Shown one piece after another: positions 25,110-43,571 of a stretch of DNA of 64,000 nucleotides. The translations under genes were made by a program, and so were the position numbers. The first letter of the stretch is position 1. Each line of letters opens with the position of its first letter. The notes under the pieces are model-generated. The model did not search any database. It saw nothing but the letters and a program-made list of their open reading frames with translations, and had not been told where the DNA came from. Origin of the DNA: Ascidia mentula (Eukaryota; Chordata; Ascidiacea; Phlebobranchia; Ascidiidae); the NCBI GenBank assembly GCA_947561715.1, contig OX387203.1, positions 6,262,001-6,326,000 on the forward strand, written 5' to 3'.

Positions 25110-27809
25110 ATGAAGCTCCTTGTTGTATTGTTAGTTGTGGTTTCTTTAGCCAGTGTCTATGGCCAGGGTTCAGGTCTGAAATGCGTAACATGTCATGGAG
25201 CTTCTTCTTTCGAGGGATGTGACAGCCACGGGGAAAGGCAATGTCACGAAAACCAGGTTTATTTCACTTTTAAATATACTTATATACGTTTACCTTCATA
25301 ACACGGGCAAATATTTGGCATCACCATTATCTTTCAAAACATTGCTTTTCAGAACTCTTGCGAAACAGTTGTACGAAGATACAAGGAAAAACTTTTTGTG
25401 AGCAAGGGATGTAAGCAGATGATGGCTTGCAAAAACAACCAAATGCAGGTGGCTGCCTTTATAACGTTTATAAGCCTTTGGATAAATGGTTGCAGTTTTA
25501 GGTGGATCAACATAGCGAGAAAACGATTTTGTGCTATAAAAATTCATTAAATAAACTTATCACTGCAATAAAAAAAACACAAAATATATTTAAATATAGA
25601 ACGGGAAACCAACCAGTTTGTCCACTCAGTGTAACGGAGACCAAGAAAATTCTTTCTGTACGTGTTGCTGTGAAGGTGACCTTTGCAATGCTGGCGCTGA
25701 CACGTGTTCTTCTGGATCTGTTACTTCAATACCGAGTAAGTGTAATAAGTTCTCTGCCTGTTGCTATTTTTTTAGCGGAAAAGATGGCATATCTATACAC
25801 GTGTTACCATGTTTATGCTTATCGTCCTGTATCTGCAAAACCTAGACTGGCTTGTTTTTTTGACAAATGAATGTTTAAATACAGCTGGTAACGACTGCCC
25901 AGCCCCACCGACCATGTTTCCTTATGGAAACGTCAACTGCGAGGGAGGAATATGTAAATATGAATGCACTTCACCAACATACGAAATTTGGCCAGCAGGA
26001 AGAACACAAAACGTCTGCGGTGCAAACGGAAAATGGCAATTTGAAACTCCTTGTTGTGCACGTGAGTGTTGTAAATGCCCAAAGTAACAATGTGCGAAAA
26101 AAAAACTTAAAAGAAATTTTTCCTGTTCAGTAATGCAACGTTGCTGAAATTTTTGGTATTTGGTTGTGTTTCAGGTTCCTGTCCACCCTATTTCTTGTAT
26201 GATACAGCCAACCTTTACACTTACAGACAAGAAACCATTCCACTGTTGACTCGCGTACTGGAATCCTTTATTCCGTAAGGTTTGATTAGTTTTTTTTTTA
26301 TAGGCAACCTACAATTGGTAACCTTGATAATTTCAGGGTTAGTTTCACCAAATTTGGTGGAAAGAAGGCGTTGAGAGGTGTTGCCGAAAAATCTTGAGTA
26401 TTCTTGAGTTTAAGTTGTATCATTTCATTTCTTGTAAACATTTTTCGCGGTCTGTTTGGGCTTTGCGGCACAATCACCTCATCAACCAATTACATTTCTG
26501 CCACTTGCTCATATGGCTTCATTTTTGTTCACAACGATTGGGTCGCAAAAGTTTTTGCCTTGTGGTTTTAATCTCTAAATACCTCCACTCCCGGCAGATT
26601 TGTGGTAACCGCCTACGGTTTAAAGCTGTCGTAATTACACTTGCTATCACGACGGGAAAAAACAAAATTATCAATTATTATCAATTTCTAGTAACTTACG
26701 ATAAATTTTAAACAAAACATGTTGTTTACAGAACTGTAGACATCGGTCCCGAATCTGTGATGATGTCATCTTTGGTATTTGGTCAGGAGGTACGTGAATC
26801 AAGCATTGTCAACTTTAACGATTATGGCGGAAATGCTACACGGTTACATAACCTCATCAGAACAAATTTGAAATTTACTGAAAGCGGTAAGGTGCAGTTT
26901 TACGTAGTATTTGAGATGTATTTTGTCTGGTAATCATCAAACAGGGTACATATTTTGTCTAAATGCTGCAATTATAAACGGGTTGGTGATTACAACTTGC
27001 GCATGTTGTAAATCGTACCTGTGCATCTTCCTATTGGATACAATTATAATTTACCTATAAACATTTTTTTGTTTTGCTAATGACGATCAATACAACATTA
27101 TGATGCAAAAGAATTAAAATTGATAGTTGCATGATAACATTAGAAAATGATTACTTTACAATTGCTTCAATTGCTTTGAGCTATGAATAATATACTCCCA
27201 TTCTTCTTACATTCATGTGTAGAAATCGTAAACATGGGAGCCGCCATCCAATACGCCATTGACAATCTACTTACCAGTGAGAAAGGCATGAGGGACAGTC
27301 GCGTGCCAAAAGCTCTAATCATTCACACAGATTCCAACGCAAGCGATGACGCCAAGACCGCTGCAGAAAATGCGAGACGACTCGGATACTTGGTGAGTAA
27401 ATTTCAAATGTGAATTGGTTGGTGGTAAATATTGTGTTGATTTCTGCCTGACCAAGCTTTATTTACAAGCGTATCTTAAAAACCAGAAGCATTATCGTAT
27501 CAGCATGTTGGCTTAGATTATGCAAAAAATTAATGGTGAAAAGCAAAAAATTATTCACATGAAGATAAATGGAAAGTTGGTGAAGGGTGTCCTACAATCC
27601 TGCTTGTCTCTTTGCAGGTATATGTCTTTTTCTTTGAAAGAGATGGGGTCGTCATTGATGATCAGCTTCTATTGGACATTACGGGTGACCAGAGACATAT
27701 TTTTAAATTCGGACCAAATTTCGTGAATTTACCACAATCTTGGTTTGACGATCTTACCACACATTTCTGCGACGATCCATGCAAATTCGTGCTCCGCGAT
27801 AACGAATGA
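25110..27809 (+). CDS. Secreted Ly6/uPAR - sushi - von Willebrand A protein, gene 2 (8 exons)
   Basis: Exons 25110-25256, 25353-25448, 25600-25735, 25885-26061, 26175-26274, 26732-26886, 27223-27392, 27618-27809. Every exon has exactly the length of its partner in gene 1, giving 390 residues. The signal peptide is identical and the LU domain nearly so (two changes in exon 1, one in exon 2). The sushi domain is close to that of gene 1. The vWA part is much more diverged (YFLYDTANLY for YLLYDSANLY; VNMGAAIQYAIDNL; HTDSNASDD; THFCDDPC). The MIDAS is equally degenerate. An AATAAA lies at 27883. Tandem duplicate in the same orientation, 1.9 kb downstream; same unknown extracellular role. Confidence 0.86.
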
Positions 27810-28902
27810 TGTGTTTTTTTGGCACTCCACGGAAGTCATACGAAAACGCGAAATCTTGACGGACTGTCAAATCAGTTACCATAATAAAGCTTAATGGATA
27901 TAAAATTTTTCTGCCGATCGTTGTTGGAATATTTGATTTGAGTCCAAGCCACAACAAACCGTTTTTACTGTGTTCTTTTTTCGTATGCATGTGTGCCAAT
28001 GCGTTATCTTTTGCTGGGTTTAAAATATGACCAGATAATAAACATTTTCAATCAATTTCAGTATGTTTTGTTTGCTGTGGCCTTAGCAAGCCCGAATGCA
28101 TACGTTTTATCCTCGTACTGTGAGATAACTAATAGTGACGTGCTTTATTCAGACAAATAAGCACACGATGATTTGTTACCGATGCAAAGACAAGCATAAA
28201 AGTATCATATTACGAAAAGATACGAAGCAAAGTTTTAAAGTCTATGAACAAAAATTGTAAAATTTAAAATCATAGTGGTCTTTTCCAGCCGATATGGTGT
28301 TGTACTGAGTCGCTGCATTATAGTACTGATGATGAACCCAGTGTGTGTTCGAAACGGCTACTAATATGATCAACAGCATTTTAGCTTTGACTTTCATTTT
28401 TAAAATTTTTTGCTCCAAATATTTTGCACCCAAGTATATCTGTTGCTACAGTTGTCATAAAAGCATTATTCGGAAAATCTTATTTAATCACTGTTGCGTC
28501 ATTATTTTGCTCTGGCGGCTTGGTCTTTCTTGATTGAGTGGTATCGGTCTTGACGGTTACGTTAAAGTGTGCGATTCTTCTCTATAATAAAGTAAAACGT
28601 TTCCTCAGTTGTGCAGTTTTTTATTGTAATTTGTGAACAGCTGTATGGCTAAATAAAAAGAAAAGAAAAAATATTTTAAGATCTAAATACGCTAGAGTTT
28701 ACAACTATTTTGGCTAAACATGCAAATTCGTATTGAGCAAAGAAAAAACAAAAGGTGTTTAGACGTCACGTCAAGCAAGCACTGTTACTTTAATGATAAT
28801 CTTTCGGGATTAAAGTCGACATATTTTTTGTGTATCTAGAAACTGCCAATTGTTTGTCCACCAAGTTGTGAACAGTGTAAAAGATAACATCTACACTTGC
28901 CA
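27810..28902. other. Intergenic region before the YME1L-type gene
   Basis: Holds the polyadenylation signal of vWA gene 2 (27883-27888) and a third GTTCGAAACG repeat (about 28320-28380). Just before 28903 lies AT-rich sequence with no clear TATA box, as is usual for a housekeeping gene. No further gene was recognised. Confidence 0.5.
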
Positions 28903-35003
<6,101 letters not shown>

Positions 35004-37527
35004 ACGCTTGGTCCTGCGTTATTTGTACGTGTGGGAAATGTACTTGCGGGATATGGGATTGGAAATGTTGTTTATTGGCGACTGTTGCGCGATATTTTGT
35101 AAGACACTGTGCAGTCGAAGATAAAATGCCCTTTTTGCCCCCTTGCTTTTTATGTTCTTGGTTTATTTTAAGACAATTTTTGGGGGCCTTTGGCGAGTAT
35201 GTTTCGTGTTAGGAAAAATACCCAAATAACCTGTTTGATTTATAACTATGTGAATGTGGATACAAGATTTACAAATATTTTTCCCAATGCGTTCTCGCCA
35301 AACCTGTTTTGTCTTTACTTTTGCGCCAAATATTCTCTGTGTATTTAAATAACAGGGCAGAAAAATGGATTTTTTTTGTTAGTTGTTTTTCACTGAAAAA
35401 GCGCGAAAATAATTTCGTTCTTTTACGAATCCGATTTCAACGTCACTACATCACTGGATCGCTTGAATGCAATAAGGTACTTTACGTACGTTGGTCACAA
35501 ATACCATGCTGTGAACTGAATGCGTGATAAACCAATTTTTTTGTGTTTTTCTGTCGCGTAACAATTTTCCAAATGAAAAATATGTCGTTCACTTTTGTTT
35601 CCTGCGTTGTTTCGTTTCTATGTGTGTGTGTGTGGCAACCTTTACCCCAAATGTGTTCTGTCAATTCGACTCGTCTAAACCATGCTATGAAGGCAATGCG
35701 TACAGATATTTTAAAGGTACTTTAGATAGAGCGTGCCTACACTGGGTTCATGCCGTTACAACATTTCTCCTATACTTTGCCTTATCTTCCTCGACGATTT
35801 CTTCTGTCATGCTAAAATGCATTTAATGGGATTTTCATTTGTGTATGTGATTGTAAGTAAGAGGGGAATATTTGATACATTGTGTAGTTACATCGAAATC
35901 ATATCCCTCCTATCACGCATTGCAAGGAGGAAAGTTAACGTGGATTTTCAGTTGCTAGTATATATGTTTCTTCCGACGCTAGATGGCGCGGTAGAGTTAA
36001 AAAAAGTCTTAATTTGTAACATCAGTCAAAATGCTTTATAAGGGATTCATGCACAGGTTAGCGTGGGTTGAAATCCGATATGGACAAACAACACTTCTTT
36101 ATATTATTTTTTTAATATCATTGCACTTTTTACCCAAAAATTTATTAGTTTCGTGACAAACTTCTAAAGTGTGTGCAAAGTTTATGATATATGGGACAAA
36201 CACATTCATTTGCTGTAAAAAATAACTGTGATTCTGTTTGAATCAAAACGAGGATGTATTTTTTTTCACGCAGGTTCATACAAGACCGTATGGCGTACGT
36301 TCAGAAGGGGAATTTCGGGTCATTCTTTGTCGCCAGGTTTGCGTAATATCTGGAAAATTACCTCGCCTGTCATGGAAAAGGAAATTGCGGTTTTATATGA
36401 GATGATCACATCCGTCCCAGGTACCTTAACTAAACCCTTAGTTAACCTGTTCAAAGGTGGAGGATTAAACCAATGACTAAGCCAGTTCGTGCACATACTC
36501 AACACCTCTTCATAATCCCCATAGCTGCAAGGTTCATTTTTAATTACTCAGGGACTTTTAAACTGCTGATCACCTGTTAGTTATTGACAATCTTTTTGAA
36601 AAATTTCCTGACTGTTTTAGAAATTTCCTAATCAGGGCCGGTCCCAAGCACATGTGGCCACATGCTGGTCACGTAGTTAGAGGGGCTTGTTTTAGTTTAA
36701 ATAAAGGTCGAACATTTCCTACAACCGGTCTGAATTCACATATGATTGAGAAACATATTGAAGTTTTCATACGAGAATTTTAATTACGCTATACTTCTGT
36801 TTACTAAACATAAATCATTGGAAAATATTTTTCCAAAGAAAAACAATTACGTCAATCTTTGAAGTTAAATACATATGAGTTATGTCCGAAATTTTGTGGC
36901 ATTTGCTTTGCTCCGAGTTCAAACATGGATTATAATTGTCTGTCGATCGTCATGGCGCTTTAGCTTTTGATTCAATCTAGATTGACAGATGAACTGTTTG
37001 TTTGTTGGACGACCACATAATGTTATCATTCACATTAAGTCCGACAGAACAAATAAATTCAATGAACGCTTTTGTTGCGTTCTCCAACACACCCAACCCA
37101 TCTAGGTCTATTTTTGACTTTCGGGCTTTGAAAATGTTTGCGTTTCGCAAATAAACGTCACCCCTGTAGAAAGATTTTTGCAACGATGCAAAAAAACGAT
37201 TATAATCGTGATTAATGGCAATTAATTTAAATATACTAAACCACCTATTGGACATTTTGAAAATACAATCTTACAAGAATTTCTTAATTGTATATTTTTT
37301 TGAAAACAGCAACCGGCACCCTCTATAGATTGCTCTAATACATTAGGGTCAACCACTTTCAGCATTCAAACAAATTCTTTTTCTTTAACATCACGTAGGT
37401 ATAAAATTACCACATTCTGCAAAACGCGGAAGTAAGCACGTCTCCTGGTATTACTCATTGGATTATGCCAAAACAAAAAGGTGTTACGCAAGTTAGCACA
37501 TTCTTCAAGCGTCTATGCGCCAACAAC
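35004..37527. other. Intergenic region between the YME1L gene and the first AA15 gene
   Basis: Mostly AT-rich sequence with no recognised gene. One candidate orphan exon lies on the minus strand at 36977-37163. The right end holds a TATA box for the AA15 gene. No tandem array or tRNA was seen. Confidence 0.5.
37400..37406 (+). promoter_or_regulatory. TATA box of the plus-strand AA15 gene
   Basis: TATAAAA 59 nt before an upstream in-frame ATG at 37465 and 122 nt before the ATG at 37528 that opens the signal peptide. The position fits a start of transcription near 37430. Confidence 0.5.
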
Positions 37528-40138
37528 ATGGACAGGAGTTTCGGAGTGATACTGATCGCTGCTGGTATGTAACAAAGTACATCTTCTTCCTACCTGTGGT
37601 TTAAATAGTTAAATGTTATGACAACGAAATACTGCTAAAAGCTGTGTACATTTCTAATAACGTCAAGTTTTCATACTTTAATATTCAAAACACGGTAACG
37701 CGGTGTGATTTTTGGTATGAACAGCTATATTAGCGGGAGTCGATGGCCATGGTAGATTGCTTGAACCTCCAGGAAGATCATCTTTATGGAGATTTGTAAA
37801 TACTGACAATGCATTGAAACCCTACGCCAAAGACATTAAGCCAAACTACAGCGACAACCAACTGTTTTGCGGCGGAAAGCAGGTAAAGCGAAATGCATTG
37901 AACTAAAAACTAATCGCTTAAAGGCCGTAACTTGATCTGTTTTGTACCGTAAACCCAATGTGAGGAAAAAACCTGAATTCCGCAAAATTAACGCTTATCG
38001 CCCAAATACAAATACTACCGGCCAATACTTGGGTACACAAGCTGAAGTCTGTCTTAATGTGAACGCTGTGAGCGCTGTGAACGCATTATTACATGACATA
38101 TTCGGTTTAATATGAACAAAAATATCAAATGTGTATTGTTTTAGGCAATTATCGTCCGATCACAATAACATGACCTATGTACAGGTGCGGCGTCTGCGGG
38201 GACAACTGGGCGGCGACAGTAAAAGATAATGAAGCAGGTGGCAAGTACGCTCTTGGCATTATAACAAGGTAACAGAGCTTTGGTTGCTGCATAAAAAAAT
38301 ATTGAGGGTTTCTGTTGGTTATTCTGTTGCAAACGATGAAGATCCATCCAACGTTCAACGACCTGATAAAATTTTGAAATGGGAGGATTTTTTTTCCTTC
38401 AAAACGTGAAAAGACATAAGCTATAAGGAATCAGTCGGCCGTTAACTTTTTTATCCCAGTCGTCACATTAACTTTCATGGGCTTCCGCGGAAAAAGTTTT
38501 TGTTTTCCGGGGGGCGGGGAAGAATCGCCCCACCCCCTCCCGACGCTATCTTTAGTTGATACAGTACATGGGAAACTGTATGCATTTTCCTTACCAATCT
38601 ATTTCATAATCCGTTGCAGGAAGCAGGCATTGTTACCAAGTTTGACACAATTACCCTTGTCTGTCATTAGAAATTACGAGATGGGACAATACATTGACGT
38701 CACTGTGCAACTCACCGCAGCTCACAAAGGATTTTTCGAGTTTCGTCTCTGTCCTTGGAACAACCCCCAAACTTCCATCACACACGCATGCCTCAACAGG
38801 TAAAACTCATCAACCGTTTCCAGGATATATTAGCAATGAAAAGGCGTGAACAATTTTGTTAAGCGGTCAACATGACCCCAACATTCTTTAATATATTACT
38901 CGGAATGGAGAATTCTAATCATTCGGTGTTAAAACAATAATATATTGCAACCCCGAAAACCTTCACTCCGATACTTGTTAATAAAATCAGCATGCGCCAT
39001 TTGTCTTCAAGTTCTCCCTTTTCTCTATACACGCAGGCATGTACTCCAGTTCAAAGACGGTACCACACGATATTACCTAGTTGGACGAGGAACTGGCATA
39101 CACAACCTCCGACTGAAGCTTCCAGACGATGTTATATGCAGCCAATGTGTTTTGCAATGGAGATATCACACCGGTAGGCTAGGTGTCTATAACCTGCTGT
39201 CATCCAGGACAATTTGAAGTTTAGGTTTAAAGTGGTAGATGTCTTTTAATTGGCATTGTACAGCGTTGGTGGTATACGAGTAAAACTATTCGCGCTTTCA
39301 TTTGATTCAAGTCGTTTGCCAACAAGATCTTCACCAACTTACTCAATACTTCAAGCAAAATCAAATTGATTTTGTCTTTTGTGCCACTCAGAAGTCGTGA
39401 AAAATAAACCTTCGAATAAGCACAAACTGTAACAAGATAATTTAAATGAAAGAAAACTCTTGGGGAAGCGACGCGGGAGGAACTGGAGTTGGTTACGGAC
39501 CGCAGGAGGAATTCTACGGTTGCTCTGATGTTGCCATCTCTAACAACGGTGGCTTGCCTCCTGCACCCACCACCAGAAAACCAACAACTTCAAAACCCTT
39601 AATCGCAACCTCCACTGCTGCTCCGATACAAGTTAGCACAACCACTAGGATAAGGCAACCCCAACCACCGCCAACAACTTCTGGTCGAATAACCACCACT
39701 GAAGAATGGCTCGAGGGACCAGGGGACGTTGAACCTCCTTGTAAGTGTTGCACTTTACTGAAGTACTTTTAACTAAACCCTAAATGATTGTTATCATAAA
39801 ATATGTCGATTATTTCAAAACAAACTGATAGAGTTTGTTCGTTGTTGCCTTCAAAACTGTAGCAAAAACGGTGTTTAAACTTTTAACTGTTCGCAGCTTA
39901 CATAACAGCTATATACTATTGGCTCCATGGCTTTTGCATTTGAATTTCAGCGATAGACTGCAGCACTACACCCAAAGGCCCTTTTTACTTTTACACATGC
40001 AATCAGTTCTTCCAGTGCGTTTATTCCTTCCTTGATCCGTATATTTTTAATTGCCCCGCCGGAACTGTGACAAATGCGAACGGAAGATGTGATCACCCTC
40101 GAAATGTGCCGCCACCTTGTGGTACTGGAAAGGCTTAA
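37528..40138 (+). CDS. AA15 lytic polysaccharide monooxygenase with CBM14, plus copy (exon 3 disturbed)
   Basis: Copper enzyme that cleaves chitin or cellulose oxidatively. Pieces: 37528-37564, 37725-37882, about 38185-38268, 38671-38799, 39037-39173, 39453-39740, 39951-40138. A 20-residue signal peptide ends before His21 (DG|HGRLLEPPGRSSLWR), leaving the His-1 needed for the copper brace. The second brace His is in TAAHKGFFEF, and the probable axial Tyr in EEFYGCSD. A Pro/Thr linker and a CBM14-type chitin-binding domain follow. An in-frame ATG at 37465 would add 21 residues and hide the signal, so 37528 is preferred. Exon 3 is odd: from the only good AG the frame reads through CGVCGD one base out of phase with exon 2, and about eight residues before that motif, present in the minus copy, cannot be found. 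Either a micro-exon is missed or the gene is damaged. AATAAA lies at 40463. Confidence 0.75.
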
Positions 40139-41364
40139 CTACGACACTTCTTACTTATATAATGATTTACAAGACTTAAGCTTTAAACACAATAATTATC
40201 ACTAATTAGTAGCCTAATCATTATGTACTTGTGATGATTTTTCATGTTAAAAGCTTCAACGGTAAACGGTTGGTTAAAAATAAATGCTTGGGAAGAACCG
40301 TTGTAAAAAGACAACATAAAAAATCCCGTTGTCTCTGGGTTGTTTTTAGAGATGTGAATATTGTCATGTCATGATGTTTGTGTTTTGACTCGATCATCTT
40401 GTATTTTAATATGTTGACGATGTCAATACATTATTTGCTGTCTCACTGTTAAATGTAAGTAAAATAAAAGGACATTGAAATGAGCATCCAACCAAATCTA
40501 TTTTTCTGCGTTAAAGTATCATGTTCAGTGAAGCGTAACACCCGCCAGATTCAAAAATTTCTGAACAGACAGGCAAGAATATTTTCACATAAATAATACT
40601 AAATATGCTGCTATTGTTATTACTACTGCATGCCAAGCAAACCGAGGCAATATAAAGTTGAATCCAGGTTATTTTTTACTATGCCACGGTAAGTAAATAT
40701 TTTATGTTGAAAGTTCACATCAGGAGATGGTATTTAAGATAAAAAAGATTATTGTGGTGAAAATGGTCAATAAGTTTTGCCATTAAGTTTGAAATATAAC
40801 ATGCATATGTATGGAGCTTATCTTATATGTTGGGTGCTGTTGATAGTGTACAATATCTGTTCTAAATGTCATGTTTTGTTGTGAACCTGTTGCAGCCCAA
40901 ACCCACAAACTGTACTGTCACATGAATGTTTGGTTTTCGGCAAGACTTCATTACAATTTATAATAGAAAGAACATCCCACCACAAAAGGAAATACAGTGA
41001 ACAGAAACTTGGTAAGTTCATTTTGTTTATTTCAAAGTTGTTTGCTGCGAATTACATAAATAATAGGTTTATTGTATTTGAAAATTAATTTTGATAACAC
41101 TTTGAACAGTAACTAAATTACAAGTATAGGATTTACAAACAAATGCACAAACTACGTATATTTTGGATGTAAAATAACAGGTGCAAAAACACAGTGAATT
41201 TGGTCACAAGGCAAAATTTTTGGAACACACATATACAAATTTTGACTAATGATTCATGGAACACATAAAGTAACAAGGCATAGAAAAATGGTGCAATCAA
41301 CAATACACACATAATTGTGAATTTTCAAACTCACATATACACAACACAGCATCAACATCATTTT
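40139..41364. other. Spacer between the convergent AA15 genes
   Basis: Shared 3' flank of the two tail-to-tail genes. AATAAA for the plus copy lies at 40463-40468, and a TTTATT (AATAAA on the minus strand) near 41024-41029 may serve the minus copy. Otherwise AT-rich with no gene seen. Confidence 0.5.
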
Positions 41365-43483
41365 TTATGGCCTAGTTCCACAAGGATAGGGAACCTGATA
41401 TGGATGTTTGCACCTTCCATCGTACATGTCACATACAGTGCCCTCAGCACACATAAAAGTGAACGGAGCCTGGTCGCTGTGCGCGCATATGTAGAAAGAG
41501 CTGCAGTCCCGGAAGACGGGAAGGTTTCGTTGTGTGGTTGCACAATCAATTTCTGTTAAGCAAAAAAGTCAAATTACTCAATTGCTTGTGTCTAAGAAGT
41601 ACTTGTTTGTGGTGTAACGGGTGATAAAAATACAAAGCAGCACGACTGCTTCGTTATACGAGCAAAAATGTTGTCAACTTGTATCTAATTTTTGTTTGAG
41701 CAAAAATAACTGTAATGTTACCTGATACTGGTTCCGATATATGCGGTCTCGATGTGGTGGTAGTTGGGGGTGGCGCAACAGTTGTTGTGGACAAACTGAT
41801 TCCAGTCGCTGGTGCGTTGGTTGTTGTCGAAGATTGTGGTGCGCCGTTGCTTGTTGAAGTCGCAACGACTTCGGTACTGGTTGGGGTTGGAGATTTGGTT
41901 GTGGTTGTTGGTGGATCAGATCCGTCATTCAGGATGGCAATATCGGAACATCCATAAAATTCCTCCTGGTCTCCGTATCCTAGACCTTCTCCTTCCTCAT
42001 CCACTCCCCACGAATTGCCTGACACAAAATTTGTTAAATTGTGCGTGCTTTGTTAAAAGTTCAAAAATAATTTATGTGAATTTAGTCTGTGTGCACAATT
42101 AACTTTTCATGTCAGGGTGGCTTGGTTCACTGATCCGCAGTTTAGTTTCTATTACTTTTATACGAGAAAGTGGTTGTTTTTTTGAAAGCTTTTAATGTCT
42201 GTTTTTTTTGCTTTTAAAACAAACACGGAATATAACTTCACCTGTGTGGTATCGCCACTGGAGGACGCACTGTTGGCAAGTTACGTCTTCCGGAAGTTTG
42301 ACGGAAAGAACGTGGGTTGCTTGTGCTTGATCGTGATCTTCTGGTAGATACCACCTTGGGCCGCCTTTCTCGATATCCAACAGATGTCTGATGCAATAAG
42401 TATTGTTTTATGGTATGTTCTATCAAGGCGAAGTGTTTCTCAGCGTCTTACATAAATTGTAGTAATTTTTAACTTTGTGTGGTATGTTTTATATCCATTC
42501 ATTTGATTAAAGTGCGTTTCTTACAGCAAAACCTTGGAAATACTGAAAACTTAAACCCCATCGCCAAATTATTTGAAGATAAAAATCCTTCTTATTTCAC
42601 CACATTTATTGGCTATCCTGTAGGTGGGTTTACCTGTCGAGGCATTCATGGGTGACTGGCACGTCCACGTTGTTCCAAGGACATAGGCGGAATTCGAAGT
42701 AACCTTTATGCTCGGCTGTTAATTCCACCGTCACCTCGATGCTTTGGCCACGTTGGTAGTTTCTTAAAACGAAGGAACGCTTTTTTTGTTACTGCTGTAT
42801 TGACCCCCAGACCATTTTAAGTAATTTGAAATTTGTTAGAATGGATTTTACTAACTAAGCTTTATGTGATTTGACTTACCTAGTTATAATGCCAAGGGCG
42901 TATTTTCCACCAGCCTCGTTGTCTTTAACCAGGGCGTCGTACGCATCCCCACAAACCCCACACTTTCCTCCGTTATCAATTTGCGTCTAAAAAAAAATTT
43001 TTTAGTTAAACCAAAAACTGATAGAAGCGGAATTTAGATTAAGAACGACTTAAGATTTATTTTTGATTGATATAGTTTTAATTTACATATTTATTTTTTT
43101 GCATTGCGAATAATTGAAGGCGCCAGGTGTTGTACGTTTACCTGTCTTCCGCCGCAAAATAGCTCGTTGTCGTTGTAGTTGCTTTGTATGATGCTGGCAA
43201 AGGGTTTCAGCATTGGGTCAGTATCTTTGTATCTCCACATGCTTGAACGACTCGGAGGTAAAAGAAGTCTCCCGTGAGCATCGATGCACACTGCCACAGC
43301 TGAAAGCATGTAATAAACTCTTTTTATATGCAGAAACTTTACAATAATTTTGCTTAAAACTAGGAGTATTTTAAAAGTTTCTATAAAAATTGCTTTTATG
43401 GGAAAGTACTTAATAAAACAAGCACTAAAAAGTAAATTTTTCTCACCAAAAATCATGACGATTGCGTAGGTAATCTTTTCCAT
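41365..43483 (-). CDS. AA15 lytic polysaccharide monooxygenase with CBM14, minus copy (7 exons)
   Basis: Exons 5' to 3': 43447-43483, 43142-43299, 42880-42986, 42634-42762, 42242-42387, 41722-42018, 41365-41552; 353 residues, all phases consistent. Signal peptide 1-20 (MEKITYAIVMIFAVAVCIDA) is followed directly by His21, the mature N-terminal copper ligand (HGRLLLPPSRSSMWR). Family marks: NYNDNELFCGG, KCGVCGD, KYALGIIT, second brace His119 in TAEHKGYFEF, CVLQWRYHTG, and EEFYGCSD with probable axial Tyr214. Residues about 225-292 are a Thr/Pro/Ser linker, likely O-glycosylated. Residues 293-353 form a six-Cys CBM14 (peritrophin-type) domain. Substrate could be chitin or tunic cellulose; CBM14 favours chitin. 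It is the intact member of an inverted pair with the gene at 37528. Confidence 0.9.
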
Positions 43484-43564
43484 GTTGTACTCTTGTTTTC
43501 TTTGTAAATCTTGTTGCTGGTTCGCTTACGAATGTGATATGCCCAAGCCCTGTACCGTCTCGTC

Positions 43565-43571
43565 TTATATA
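43565..43571 (-). promoter_or_regulatory. TATA box of the minus-strand AA15 gene
   Basis: TATATAA on the minus strand, 82-88 nt before the start codon at 43483, in keeping with the TATA promoter of the paired gene. Confidence 0.5.

Noticed and set aside
38477..38803. 108-codon plus-strand frame with a longer 5' part for AA15 exon 4
   Set aside because: The minus copy shows the exon begins at the AAATTAC/AAACTAC junction; the acceptor TCATTAG at 38670 restores that frame, so the upstream part is intron.
41715..41957. 80-codon plus-strand frame rich in Val/Gly
   Set aside because: Antisense of the Thr/Pro linker exon of the minus AA15 gene.
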